Shown here piece by piece: positions 37,501-52,500 of a stretch of 64,000 nt of DNA (position 1 is the stretch's first letter; the number at the start of each line of letters is the position of its first letter). The notes beneath the pieces are model-generated. The model was not told the origin of the DNA and did not search any database. It saw only the letters and a list, made by a program, of their open reading frames with translations. The stretch is from Anthopleura xanthogrammica (Eukaryota > Cnidaria > Anthozoa > Actiniaria > Actiniidae). Location of the stretch: positions 3,435,001-3,499,000 of the forward strand of contig OZ025215.1 of assembly GCA_964019055.1 (NCBI GenBank), read 5' to 3'. Both the position numbers and the translations under genes were made by a program.

Positions 37501-40500
37501 TCAGTGACATATGTTTATACCAAGTCCATGGGTAGATACGAACAAAGCGTGCGATGATCGGAGTCTTGAACACGTTCTGTTTAACTGACTTGTGATCTCT
37601 GTTCCCAGGAAGTACCTAGGTAAAAAATATGTAATTTTACGTTTTTGTTGATGTTGTTTGCGCATGGTTTGATTGAGCTCAAAATTTCATATTTTTATAT
37701 ATTCTTTCAAACACCAAAACGCTAAAATAACAACCTGAAAGAGGACTTTCGCCATTCGAAAATCACGCTTTTCAGGCAATGGATATATATGTGGGCCAAC
37801 AGAAACTAGAGTCAGACGTCTAACAAGCAAATCAATTGAACGCCAAAATAATACTTTTTATTAGATACACCTACTTGCAAAAACGTTGTCATACAACATT
37901 TGAACATTTGTAGTTTCAAGATTAGGAATAAATTAAAAGTACAAAAGAAAGAGTTCTGCTTCAATGATCTTCTTTTGTACTTTTAATTTATTCCTAATCC
38001 ACTAAACTACAAATGCTCAAATGTTGTATGACAACGTTCTTGCAAGTAGGTGTATATGAATTTCGTCTTTTTATTGTACAAAAAGCTAAATAATTCTCAT
38101 TTATATACTATATAAGGTTAATACCTTAACCACATTGTTCACTTTGTAGGACACCCAGCGTCGTCCGTCTAAACTGTACTTAACAATGTAACTCTTTACA
38201 AACTGGTTGGTGTGGCTACGACCTTGGGTGGCAATCTTGTAGATCTTTTTAAACCTTCTCAAGTCAAACTGAATCCATTCTCCACGTCTGTTTCTCCTGG
38301 CAGACCATCCGCCCATGTACCTGCCTCTTCGCTTGAGGTGAAGACGAGCGAGCCATGGGGCATGGTATTTGTTCCATTGGCTTGATGCCCTGATGTATCT
38401 GTTTGGTAAACGCTTGTTTGAAATACCACATGGTCGAGGTAGACGAGGTTTTCCTAAAAAACAATAATGACATTAATTGATATTTGAAAGAGAAGCACAG
38501 TTATTATACTTTATTTTACTGATATTGTATCAACAACTTACTTCCACTTCAACTTTTTCAGCTTTAATTATATTAGTTTTACTCACCATATTTGCGACCG
38601 TACAATTCCACTCTCATCGCGATACCACTACGCCAGGCTTGAGGGTAGAAACGAACATAGCGAGCGGAGAAGGGTCTGCGTAGACGGTGGAAAACGACCG
38701 AGGTCTTGTCTTTATTACCACGGAAGCTCTAAATAAATGAAGCATTTGAAGTAAGCTTTTTAGTGCTCTTCAGTTTTATTGTCGCAAAATAATACGTTAC
38801 TCTAATTCTTTTCTGATCTAAGTCTTCCTTTTGTTCTCACTAATGCTCCTAATGGCGGGAGTGTGGGTATAGCCAGGGTATATTGAAATTTTGAAAGTAG
38901 CTGGGATTTGATCAAAACTTCGTAATTCACGGTGATAAGAAAGTGTGGATTGCCCACGGGTAAAACTAAAAAGAATGCAGAATAGCAGGTGTATCCATCC
39001 ATTCAGCCCTACGGAAGATGTATTGATAAATGCACAATATTGGAATTCGTTTTATCATTCGTATTACTAGTCATAAATTTAACTGCAAAACTTACGAGAA
39101 TTCTTCTTCCAACCTTGTAGAACACGAATCTACGGCCATCTCTGCTGTACGTCAGCCGGTATTTCCTCACCCACTGACTTATGTCTTGTCGTCCCTGGGT
39201 AGCAACACCAGTCACGAGGGCCAGCCTTCCAGTATCGATTTGCAGCCACTGACCATATTTGCTAGGTCTAGGACACCACGCCCCTGCTTGTCCTCGTCGA
39301 TATAAGTTGAGCCTCGAATTCGCTGGTCTGTGTTTATGGTCCCACATGGATGAGGCACTCAAAGCTGAGTCACGAATACGGCCATCTTCCACTCCAAGAG
39401 CAAGAGATCTTGTGGCTGAAATAATAAGATCATTTCACTTGCAAATAATTACAATATGTTCCGTGTTAAAAGAATTTTTAGTGTAGATGTTCTTGAATCA
39501 AAACGAAGTATGTATTACATACCAGCATTTCTTCCATACAGCTCAAGTCTCATAGAGATATGACTTCTCCATTTGACTGGGTGAATGCGAATGCTCTTTG
39601 CTTTGATGTTTGGTTTTAGCACGTGTCGAACTATTCCGTTGCGGTTCCTGTTTCCACGGAATACCTGGTAAAAGTTAATAAATTTCGATGCAGCTTAATA
39701 TCGCAAAACCGTTAAAATTCTAAAGAAAAGAGACAAATATGTCAAAGCCTTTGTAATACTAGATTAGGTAGACCATTTCTTTACCTTTGTTCGACCACCA
39801 GACTTATATGAAATGTAATGCACAGTATCCAGACTGTAAGTGATGTAGTAACGAGTGACCCATTGGTTGGCATTTTGGCGACCTTGTGATGCAACCGCCG
39901 TGACAGTTTTGGGGCGACGGAAAGTCACCTTTAAACAGAGAATGAGTCACAAAAAATCACGTGAATAACAAAAAATATCGGGAAATCACTTAATACGAAA
40001 CAACTCTAATGGAATGCTGTAAATATTGAATACTGGCATATATCACATATCACACCTGTAGATACTGGTTACGGTTATTGTGTCTTGCTGACCAACCACC
40101 TTGATATCTTCCTCGTGCACGTTTGTTTAGTCTGCCCAAGAAGGCACCGTGGTGATGGTTCCAGTTTGAGGATGCACGGATCTGGTTGTTACGGATACGA
40201 CCGCTCTGCATCCCAAGGGCACGGAGGCGAGGTTTCTTTATTCCTGGAAATAAGATAAGTATTTTTATCTTTGTTCCTTTTTTATTTATATCATCAAATC
40301 AAGGGACTTACCTAAACGTTTTCCTCTGAACGCGATTCTCATAGAGATGTGAGACTGCCAGGTTCGTGGATGAATTCTGATAAATCGAGCTCGAATGTAA
40401 GGCCTCAAGTGACGAATCATAACAGTGTTTCTGTCTCTGTTACCGAGGAACACCTTCAAAATATTAAATTAATATAATGAATTCAAGGAAATCTGTGAAT

Positions 40501-43500
40501 GTTTCAATTTTATAAGTTAATCAACTTACCCTTACTCTTCCTCTCACTTTGTAAGGCTTAAAGTGCCTTCCGTTGTAGCTGTACGATACCGTGTATGTCT
40601 TGACCCACTGGTTCGTATCTTGACGACCCTGGGTAAGAATCTTACTAATAAATGTAGGTCTTCCAAAGTCAACTTGGATCCATTGTTTTCTGTTGTTTCG
40701 TTTGGCGGACCATGCTCCAGTTTTACTTCCGCGTCGAACAGTGTTGAGTCGAGCGCGTGATGGTCCATGGTTGCTGTTCCATTGTGAAGAAGCTCTGATT
40801 GCTTTTGAACGTATCCTTCCATCCTCGATACCCAAAGGCAAAACGTAACGAGCTGGCAATTAAAATACAGAAACAATTTTCGCATTACAATACACTAGGC
40901 CCACTTATCCTTAAAAACATAAAAATAATCTTTATCACATGATTATACATTAAAACAGTTCAAAGTTTTCCCTTAAGAACTAATTTATGGATACTGGATC
41001 TTAATTTTGAATAACCCAGATTATTTTCCTTAGGATTGTCACCCTCCGTAAACGTCATAAATAAAAAGTAAAATAAATAAAGTGCGACATTTTCGGTCGA
41101 TAACCGAGGCTAACTACAGATCAGCAAAACTTCAGCCTATAACTTCGTATTGATCAATTTTCTTGTAAACCATTATTACTTACAGGCTGGTCTAACGTAG
41201 AACTCAGTTCTAAGGGACATGTGTCCGTGCCAGGTTCTTGGGTAGATCCTTACATATTGAGCTGTGATAAGTGGGCTAAATACATTTTCTTTCAGTGAAT
41301 TTCTGTCACGGTTTCCACGGAAGACCTAATATCACGAAAAATAGCAAATTAACAGGTCGTTCAAAAAATTTTGAAAATATTTTTTTATCTCTTACCTTAA
41401 TCGCGCTATTCCTTTTGTACCACACCCATCGTCGTCCATCTTGACTGTAACGGATGATAAAGCTTGTCACCCACTGGTTTGCATCACTTCGACCTTGAGT
41501 CACAACCTTGTAGATCTTCTTTGGTGACCTCAAGTTAAACTGGATCCATTGTCCCCTTTTATTTTTACGAGCTGCCCATCCTCCAACTAGACGTCCACGT
41601 CGTTTACGATGTAGACGAGCAAGCCATGGAGCGTGGTTTTTGTTCCATTGACTTGAGGCTCTGATGTATTTGTTGGGTAGACGGCCATTGGAAATACCAC
41701 TTGGGAATATTTTAGGACGAGCAGGAGCTGCTACAGGTGAAATTGAAAAACTGAGTTTTAGCAACTTACTAGAAATATGGCCTACCAATTACCTTATTAT
41801 AGGAAATCAACGAAATTAAAGTATTGGAAATTAGTGCGACTTGAAAGAGAAGCCAAAATTCCCACTTAATGGACACAAAGATAACTCATCTGAAAGTGAA
41901 AATGAAGAGCTTGTAGAATGAAAAGCGAAAAGATAATTTCCGACAAAAACTGAAATGTTGTTATTATTAAGTTATTGTTATTACTAAGCTGTAATTTTCA
42001 GTTTTAAAATAAATAATTTTTCAAAAGTAGATTACAGATAAAATTGCTAGAAATAGACATCGTCAAAATTAACGCTCCACTTTATTAATAATATGGAAAT
42101 TAACATTAAAAGAAATAAACACGACTTAAATTAATGTATTTTTTTTGAAATTCGCGTTAATTTCATTGAGCGTTTATTTCCTATAATAAGGTAGTTCCTT
42201 TTCCTTAAAAAATCTTCGTTTATTAGTAACTTGTCTTGACCGGAAAGTCAAGGCCTAAATTGACACCACATCTGGTATACACAGAAGAGGTAGTAGGTGA
42301 ATTGGATTTATGTTATGAAGATCATTTGATAACAAAGAAATAAACAATCAAAATAGCCAAAAAGTAAGGCACTACACACTCACCATATCTTCGCCCATAC
42401 AGCTCCAACCTCATAGAAATGTGTCCACGCCAGCTTCTTGGGTAAATACGTACAAAACGTGCTTTAAGAGGGCGAGCAAATCTGTTGTATACGATAGAGT
42501 TTCGGTTTCGGTTTGCTCGGAATATCTATACAGGTAGGAAGAAAACAGCATTTTTAATCAATAATTTAATAATGAAAAATGGATAAAGAATATATGATCA
42601 TAGGAAACAGTATTTTTTTTTATTTTTTGGAGTTCCTTTTCGGATGCTAATGATAATATTAATATCTATTAACTTATATATAGCGCCAATATCAATGTGC
42701 ATTTTCATCAGCGCATGTTTAAAGAAACGTAGATCATGGGCATTTATTTGCTCACCACTGTTCTTCTTCCATGCTTGTAAGGTACAAATCGTCTTCCATT
42801 TCTACTATACGTCACGTAGAAGCTTTTCACCCATTGATTTGCGTCTTGTCGTCCTTGGGTAGCAATACCGGTGACTTGTGCAAGACTTCCAATATCAACC
42901 TGAAGCCACTGTCCATGTTTGTTGTGTCTAGAAGACCACGCTCCTGTTCTACGTCCTCGTCGAACAAAGTTGAGTCTTGCGTTTGATGCTCTGTGGTTGT
43001 TGTCCCAGTTTGAAGATGAGCTGAAAGCGCGATCTGGAATACGACGGTCTTGGACACCAAGAGGTAAACGATTTATAGCTGAAAATAACATAAGTATTAT
43101 TATAATTTATCTTCTATATCAACTGCTTTTTAAAACCTTTCGCACAGGATATTACTAACCTGCATTTCTTCCGTACAGTTCCAGTCTCATGGAAATGTGT
43201 GATTTCCAGCTGTAAGGATGTATACGAATACTCAAAGCTTTGATAGCTGGCCGTAGTCGTCTGAGAACCACTGAATTACGATTACGATTAGCAGCAAATA
43301 TCTAGAAATGGAAATGAACGGTTAAAATATAGAAATAGAATTTACACACGATTTTTTTAACATATTCAGATTATGTTTATTTTACGCTACTTACTTACAT
43401 AGACAAATCATGGATGAAAAAAGACATAGAAATTAGTTGCTAGGATACCTGGAAGACTAATCAAAGTCTGGGAACCTAGTACTAATAAGTTAAGCAAGAC

Positions 43501-46500
43501 TATGCCTTTGATCGTGTAAAATTGGCACAATGCAATAAATTTGAAAAAATAGAAATTCTGCGAACTGTTTGGTTTTCAAGTTTTCATTTGGTTTTCATTG
43601 GTCAACGTCAAAAACGACAAAATTAAAAACCCTTCTTAGTTACTGAAGAAAAAGTATAACACAATAATGCAGATTAATTCAGCCTCTTTTCTTACCTTCG
43701 TACGAACACCAGACTTATAAGGTATGAATCGTATTCTATCCAAACTGTAGGTTATGTAGTAGCGTGTGACCCACTGGTTGGCGTTCTGACGGCCTTGTGT
43801 AGCAACGGCTTTCACGGTTTTGGGACGGCGGAAATTTACCTATGAGAATAACAATATATAAGTAATTGGCCTTATGGTCAAAAATAACCCCCTTCATTAT
43901 TCATGATCAGTCACTTATTTCATTTGCTAATTTGGCCAAATTGATTGCCGATATACAGATATTTTACCTGTATATATTGGCGACGGTTGTTATGTCTTGC
44001 TGACCAACCACCTTGAAGTCGTCCTTTTGCACGTCTGTGAAGTCTGCCCAAGAAGGCACCGTGGTTCCTGTCCCAGTTTGAGGATGCACGGATCTGGTTG
44101 TTACGGATACGACCGTTCTGCATTCCAAGGGCTCGTAATCGGCGTGGTGGTTTTGTTACTCGACCTGAGGACGATATTTCAAATATACAAATTTAATATA
44201 ATAATAATGTATAGAAAGTCATGATTCATAAGTTTGTTGAATTCCTAATCTCGAATTTGAAGACTGTCAATCAATTACCCAATACACCGATCCCGGCTTT
44301 TCTTTAGTGACCACCAAGAAAGGGAAGTTTTCCCAATGGAATATAGAACAAACTCGAATTCGGAAGATGTTTAAGTATAGTTACCCCACCCCACTAATTA
44401 AATAAAGAGAAAGCCCGGTTCTGATCGTAAAATACCGGTAACAAAGTAACAGTGACAATAGCTAGAATAATCCTACTTACGTTTTCGTTTTCCAAGTAAT
44501 TCCATTCTCAGTGACATATGTCCTTGATAAGTTTTTGGATAGATTCTGATGTAACGTGCTCGAATTGCTGGTCTCAGTTGACGAGTTACAACGGTGTTTC
44601 GGTCACTATTTGCCAAGAAAACCTGCGAAAATGAGAAAAAGTATTTCAGTATTGATTGTACATGAGGTGAATAGTTAAATGGTGAAATATTTCTTCATTT
44701 GAGTGTTGAACCTAACCCCTAATACAATACTTTCAGTATTGATTGTACATGAGGTGAATAGTTAAATGGTGAAATATTTCTTCATCTGAGTGTTGCGTCT
44801 TTAAGTTATAAAGTTTTATACTTAATGACTCAGGCTTCATTAAAGTATACAAATTTTAACTGGTTTACGCATAGATTATTTAAAGAGCATCATCATTATA
44901 ATCGTTGTTTCCACAATGTTTACTGTAAATTTGATGTCTCATAATGGCAAGTGTTTAGTATTACAAGTAAAAAAAATACACTCAAAATCCTGCGTAAACA
45001 TATTAGAAGTATAAACCTTTACACCGAAAGTTAAAGGAGATAGTAATAGTTCTAGTCCGATTAACAAAGGAATGAGAAATTACCCTGACTCGTCTACGGA
45101 CTTTGTATGTTTTGAAGCGTCTTCCATTGTTGCTGTAAGCCACAGTGTATGTCTTGACCCACTGGTTCGTATCTTGACGACCTTGAGTACGAATGCCTGT
45201 GATGGTTGTGTACGCTCCTAAAGCCACCTGAATCCATTGTCCTCGGTTGTTTTTCCTGGTAGACCATCCGCCAACCTTTCTTCCACGTCTGACGTTGTTA
45301 AGACGAGCAAGATATGGTGCATGGTTACCATCCCACTGTGAGGAAGCTCTGATAGCATAGTTGGGAATCGTGCCATCTTGCAGGCCAAGAGGGATTCTAT
45401 TGTTTCCTAGAAAAAAAAACATTTCTTAAGTTCTTTCGCACTAATTTGATCAAAATTGGAATGAAAAAAACAAAAACTATTCAAGACTATTCTATTCTAT
45501 TCAAGAAGTGAATCTTCATAGTGGTAGTTATTATGTTTCGGAATTATTTTCTGCAGATTAATTCCATCCAGGCAAAACTCACTTTGATTGACGCCATAAA
45601 GCTCTGCCCTCAGTGACATATGTCTATACCAAGTCCATGGGTAGATACGAACAAAGCGTGCGACGATGGGAGGCTCAAGCAAGTTCTCTTTCACTGACTT
45701 TTGATCCCTGTTCCCAGGAAGTACCTTAGTGTAAATAAGATAAGATGTGTCAACTGCTACCTAGACTTTGCCGGATTGAGGGCGAATATTAAATATATTT
45801 GCATAAAAACAAGTCAACAAAGGAATAATACTACAGAGTTGATTGTATTAAATAAAATAAAAACCAATACCTTGACCACGCTGTTCTTTTTGTAGGACAC
45901 CCAGCGTCGTCCGTCCAAACTGTACTTAACAATGTAACTCTTTACAAACTGGTTGGTGTGGCTACGACCTTGGGTGGCAATCTTGTAGATCTTTTTAAAC
46001 CTTCTCAAGTCAAACTGAATCCATTCTCCACGTCTGTTTCTCTTGGCAGACCATCCACCCATGTACCTGCCTCTTCGCTGGAGGTTTAGACGAGCAAGCC
46101 ATGGGGCATGGTATTTGTTCCATTGGCTTGATGCTGTGATGTATCTGTTCGGGAGACGCTTGTTGGAAATACCACATGAGACAGGTAGACGCGTTTTAGC
46201 TTAATAGAACAATGATTTATTTGATCAGCTTGGTATTTATATTTGCTCCCAAACTACTATTTAGAAAAACTCAACAGTTATAACCTGTTTCTGAATTCAG
46301 CATAAAAATCACGGCACGGACTGGGTAATATGCACTACTGATAGCCTGGCTTTCATTGTCGCAGGGCAAGTCCACAGAAGTGTTAATAGATGTGAGTAAA
46401 GTCGCATTTAGACCCTATTCTGATCTCATATATGTTTATATTTGCTCGTAAAGATGAACATCCAAATTTCAATTCAATATGACAGAGAACATTTTAGCTA

Positions 46501-49500
46501 TGAGCCTGAGGATTTCACCGCAATTTAGTATTGGGTTCGAGAGCATTTCCTGTCTCTCTCTCAAGTAGAATTGCATTTTCAAGAATCGCAAATAAACTAG
46601 AATTCTTAGCCATACTTATTTCAATAAAATTAGACACCAAAAACCAACAAAGGTGGGACTCCTGAAGATCGCAGAAAACATTTCATACCAAAAAAGAAAA
46701 GATTGTGATCCAAACTGCAGTTTCAGGATGCTCACCGGAAGTGAAACTGTAACTGGAATCTCAAGTCCATCAATAGTTATCGAGTATTTGGAACATGTAA
46801 AATCGATCTACCAATACTCTTCGTCGATGTCAGCTTTTCAAATGAGTACAAAGTTATATTGTGCTAAAAATGTGCAGTCGTGACAAGTTTACTTACCGTA
46901 TCGATGACCATACAGTTCCACTCTCATTGCGATACCAGATCGCCAGGATTGTGGGTAGAAACGAACATATCGAGCAGACAAGGGTCTGCGTAAACGGTGG
47001 TACACGACCGAGTTCCTATTCCTGTTACCACGGAAGCTCTGAAAAATAATAATAATCATCGTAGTAAAAACGTTCCTCCCCTCTTATGCAGTGGTCAAAA
47101 TGAGAATTATAAAACAACAAGTACGACCAACAACTGTTAATACATGCGTTGGTAACGAGGCAAAAACAATTTAAAGTTAAAAAGTGGGGATTTTTTTCGG
47201 AAAGGGCGCATTCGAAAAAAAGTCTGTTTATGCTTGCACTCTGGCTTGACATTGAAACTGAATACTATTGCATTCGTCACGAGGACGCCTAGTTTCGTAG
47301 CGGTGAGAGCGCTCGCCTCTCACAAATGCGATCCCATTCGAGTTCTGCCGGGCTCGGTTTCGTATGTGAGTAAAATTGCTTGTTGGATCTCTCCTGCATG
47401 TGTTTAGAGGGTTTTCTTCCGGGTTTTCAGGTTCTCCTCCCTCCGTAAAAATCAAATTCTAAATTCCAATTCGAATTTCAGTGGACGAATAGCTAGCTAC
47501 TCTTTAGAGATGCCACTGGTAAATCCCATTTTTTTTATTCATAGGTTCGACAATACCAAGAGAAAGAAAGCGCACCTGGAGGTTACCCTTGAGAGGATGG
47601 GAGAAACTTTCTTTTTGTGGTTTAGCAGTTAAATGTGGCAAATAAGAAAATAGTTTCATGGGCCGGGGACAAGTAAATATAATTTATAAGAAAACGATCG
47701 ATAAAAGCGAATTTAGATGCCAAAATTAGCGTGAAGTAAACATTAACTTACATAGATCCTTCTGCCGGCTCTGTAGAATGGGAATCTTCGTCCGTCCCTG
47801 CTGTACCTCAGTCGGTATCGTGTCACCCACTGACTATGGTCTTGTCGTCCCTGAGTAGCAATACCAGTGACGAGTGCAAGACTTCCAATATCAACCTGAA
47901 GCCACTGACCATATCTGCTAGGTCTAGGACACCACGCCCCTGCTTGTCCTCGTCGATATAAGTTGAGCCTCGAATTTGCTGGTCTGTGTTTATGGTCCCA
48001 CATGGAGGAGGCACTCAAAGCTGAGTCAGGAATACGGCCATCTTCAACTCCAAGAGGTAGAGATCTGGTTGCTAAAGATGAGAAGAAATATTTGTAATTA
48101 AAGATGTGACAAATAATCTCAAGTCTAATTTGTTTATGCAAAAATATATGCAAGTACATAAAGAAGCCATTTATCCAAGCTTATTATTATTCAGTACCTT
48201 TAAAAAACTTACTGCGGGAATTCAACAAAACATAATTCCAATTTTAATAGTCTATTAGCTTAAGGAATTTTAAAGTTTTATAATTATACATTCCGTTTTA
48301 TGAAGTAGCGGTATTTTTTGTCTAAATTACCACAACTCAGGTTCATCTTAAAATAACTGACGGTTATGATTACAAAAAAGGCCCTGTTCCTACGAGCGAA
48401 TTTCAAATCAAATGAAGTTAAATCATACCGGCGTTTCCTCCATACAGTTCAATTCTCATGGAAATATGACTTTTCCAGCTGACTGGATGAATGCGGATGC
48501 TTCTTGCTTTGATATTTGGTTTCAGTATGTGTCGAACTATTCCATTGCGGTTCTTGTTTCCGCGGAATATCTGTGTTGAAAAATTGAAGAAATTCGAGTT
48601 AGACAAGTAAATTGAGTTAGGGCCTTCGGAATATAACGTTAAAAAGAAGGCACGTTCCTTTTTCTCCCGATCCCTTTCGTAAGCTGCATTTGTGCATATT
48701 TACCTTTCTTCGGCCATGTAACGTATATGGTGTATAGCGTAGGTTGTCCAAACTGTAGCTTATGTAGTAGCGAGTTACCCATTGGTTGGCGTTCTGGCGA
48801 CCTTGTGTTGCAACTGCTGATACTTTTTTAAGACGACGAAAACTCACCTAAAATATATATGTCATACGATTAATAGTTGTTACCAGAAATGGAGAAAACT
48901 AGAATACTATAAGAGAAAACTTACTTGTATATACTGGTAACGGTTGTTGTATCTTGCTGACCAACCACCTTGATATCTTCCTCGTGCACGTCTCTTTAGT
49001 CTGCCCAAGAAGGCACCATGGTGATGGTTCCAGTTTGAGGATGCACGGATCTGGTTGTTGCGGATACGACCGTTCTGCATCCCAAGAGCACGGAGTCGGA
49101 CTTTCCTTATTCCTATATATAAATAAAAAAAGGTTTCAATACATTATTTTTGGAAAATGAAGGCAGAGCCATAGAGGTAGTTTCTTACCTAAGCGTTTAC
49201 CCCTGAATCCAATTCTCATAGAGACGTGAGATTGCCAGGTTCGTGGATGGATTCTGATATAACGTGCTCGAATGTAAGGCCTCAAACGACGAATAACAAC
49301 GGTATTTCTATCTGAGTTGGCGGGGAACACCTGAAACATGATTGCATTAAGTTATTTTCGCTCTAATGAAAGTATGTTCATGGAAATTGATGTTAGCTTT
49401 AATTTCTGCACATTCTTTATATAATTATGTTACACATGCTTAGATTATTACGCAATAACTTACCCTCACTCTTCTTCTTACTCTGTAGGCCCTGAAGCGT

Positions 49501-52500
49501 CTTCCATTGTTGCTGTACGACACAGTGTATGACTTCACCCACTGATTCGCGTCTTGACGACCCTGCGTAAGAATTTTACTGATAATGGTTGGTCTTCCAA
49601 AGTCAAATCGGATCCATTGTCGTCTATCATTCTTTCTAGCGGACCATGCTCCAGTCCTTCTTCCCCTTCGAACAGTGTTGAGCCGAGCGTTTGATGGTCC
49701 ATGGTTTCGATCCCATTGCGTTGAAGCTCTGATGTTCCTGGAAGGAATCAATCCGTCTTCCACACCCATGGGCAACTCATACCGAGCTGTAAATACACAA
49801 AAACACATTAAATTAACCGAATACATTAAATGTTGTAATAACCTATGTTTTACTAGAAGCTGTTCAAAAATCCAATACTAACGAACAATGTGACTTCATT
49901 AGTACAGTAGAATTTAGAGTATTCAGTTACTTACATGCATGTCTGATATAAATCTCCGCCCTGAGAGAGATGTGTCCGTGCCATGTTCTTGGGTAGATTC
50001 GGACATATTGAGCTGTGATTGGTGGACCAAAGTAGTTTTCCTTCAAAGAATTTCTGTCGCGGTTTGCAGGGAACACCTGTAAGACATGATAAAATACTCA
50101 GAAATATATTTCTAATGGCTTTTTTTATTACATGATTTTTTTTTTACAATCCAAGTTAGTTACATAGTTTAGCAATACTGTTTCCTTTTCACCCATCAGA
50201 GACTTCAAATATACTAACGTTTATCTCAAAATCATGTTATAGGGACTGCATTTATGTTATAAAACCTTGACAAGTCGTACCTTAGTCACGCTATTCCTTT
50301 TGTACCACACCCATCGTCGTCCATCTACACTGTAACGGATGATAAAGCTTGTTACCCACTGGTTAGCATCGCTTCGTCCTTGAGTCACAATCTTGTAGAT
50401 CTTCTTTGGTGATCTCAAGTTAAACTGAATCCATTGTCCTCTCTTATTTTTACGAGCTGACCATCCTCCAACTAGACGTCCACGTCGTTTACGATTGAGA
50501 CGAGCAAGCCATGGGGCGTGGTTTTTGTCCCATTGACTTGATGCTGTGATGTATCTGTTGGGTAGACGGCCATTGGAAATACCACTTGGGAATATACGAG
50601 GACGGCGAGCTGATTATTAAAAAGATAAAATCAAAACCTTCTAAGGTGACTGTAGTTTAAAGAATATTGTATATTTCTTTAAACTTTGCTAATTTAAACG
50701 GGCAATCTATCGTTACTATTGCATAAAAACATTTTTCATCAAGTAAAACAATTAAATCGCTAAATAAAGGATAGAAGATAAATAGGATTTCTGATTTACT
50801 ATATATTGCGTTCTGAACTGAACGTGGACAGCTCGAGCCTAGCACTATGCAGGCTTCTGTCATATCAACCCAGTAAAGTGCACACAACAATCTGAGTCTC
50901 CCTGTAGCTCAGTGGTAGAGCATACGACCGGTATCCCGAGGGTCACGGGTTCGATTCCTGTCCTTGCAAAAGCTAGTGACTAATGAATAAGTTTTCTATC
51001 AATGAATTAAATCGCTGGGTTTTTTTTCCACCAGAAATATCTTAAGAAATTCGAACTTCTTATGAAAAACAAACCAAGAAACAATCAATCAAACAAAACC
51101 CCTATAATAATGCGAGGGAAGCAGTACTCACCATATCGTCGTCCGTACAGCTCCAACCTCATAGAAATGTGTCCATGCCAGCTTCTTGGGTAAATACGCA
51201 CGAAACGTGCTCTCAGATTACGAACAAATCGGTTGTATACTATGGAGTTTCTGTTACGATTAGCTCGGAATGTCTAAAGGAGGAAAATATTTATTTATTA
51301 GCGCGTATAAAGGCATGCTAATATCTAAAATATCTTGAAAATACTTTAAACATTAAGTTAGTTAAACCATTTTTTCTAACATGGTAGCAGAAAAGGAGTA
51401 TCCGTTAAAACTTGTTCGTGCTCACCACTGTTCTTCTTCCATGCTTGTATGGTACAAATCGTCTTCCATTTCTACTATACGTCACGTAGAAGCTTTTCAC
51501 CCATTGATTTGCGTCTTGTCGTCCTTGGGTAGCAATACCGGTAACTCGGGCAAGACTTCCAATATCAACCTGAAGCCACTGTCCATGTCTGTTGTGTCTA
51601 GAAGACCACGCTCCTGTTCTACGTCCTCGTCGAACAGAGTTGAGTCTTGCGTTTGATGCTCTGTGGTTGTGGTCCCAGTTTGAAGATGAGCTGAAAGCCC
51701 GGTCTGGAATGCGACGGTCTTGGACACCAAGAGGCAAACGATTTATAGCTGAAAATGATAGTGTTTTACAATGAGTATTTACCTCGATACGCATTCTAAA
51801 GTAACATAACATGTAATTTTAAAGTTGTAGGGAAAATAGCATCTTACTAATAGGATGGGAAAAGTTCTTGCTAAAGAATTATTTAATACAATGGGTTTTT
51901 CATTGGCCTGGTCCAAATGAACCTGCACGGTGTTTGGGGTCCACGGAAATATAAATCCTTTTAAAACTTTTGGGAAGAAAACAAAGCTGCCAGGACATTG
52001 TTCGCAAATTTACTTCTAACAGGCGGAGGATAATGAGATAACGTTCTCGAACATGTACAAGCATCAACAAACCTGCTTTCCTTCCGTAGAGTTCCAGTCT
52101 CATGGAAATGTGAGATTTCCAGCTGACAGGGTGGATACGAATACTGAGAGCTCTGATGGCTGGTCGTAGTCGTCTGAGAACCACTGAATTACGATTACGG
52201 TTGGCTTTAAATATCTAAAAGTGTTAAGAAAGGCAACAATTCAATAAAGTCAGCTTTGTTTATCGTAAAATAATTGAACACAGTGAGAGGTCGAGCCACG
52301 TTATTCCGGTTTTTTTTAATGGATCGACAGAACAAACTCAATCGATATTTGCCATAATGATATCAGATGTAAACAATAAAAATACTGAAAATAAAAACAA
52401 AATAAATAATAATAAAAATATATCATTCGAAAGATATAAAATACATTGACAATGTTGAACAGCAATACTTAAGCAAAATTAAGTCCTCAAAAAAATTACC

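Noticed and set aside
50898..50967. Functional tRNA gene
   Set aside because: Anticodon and acceptor stems do not pair, despite good A and B boxes.
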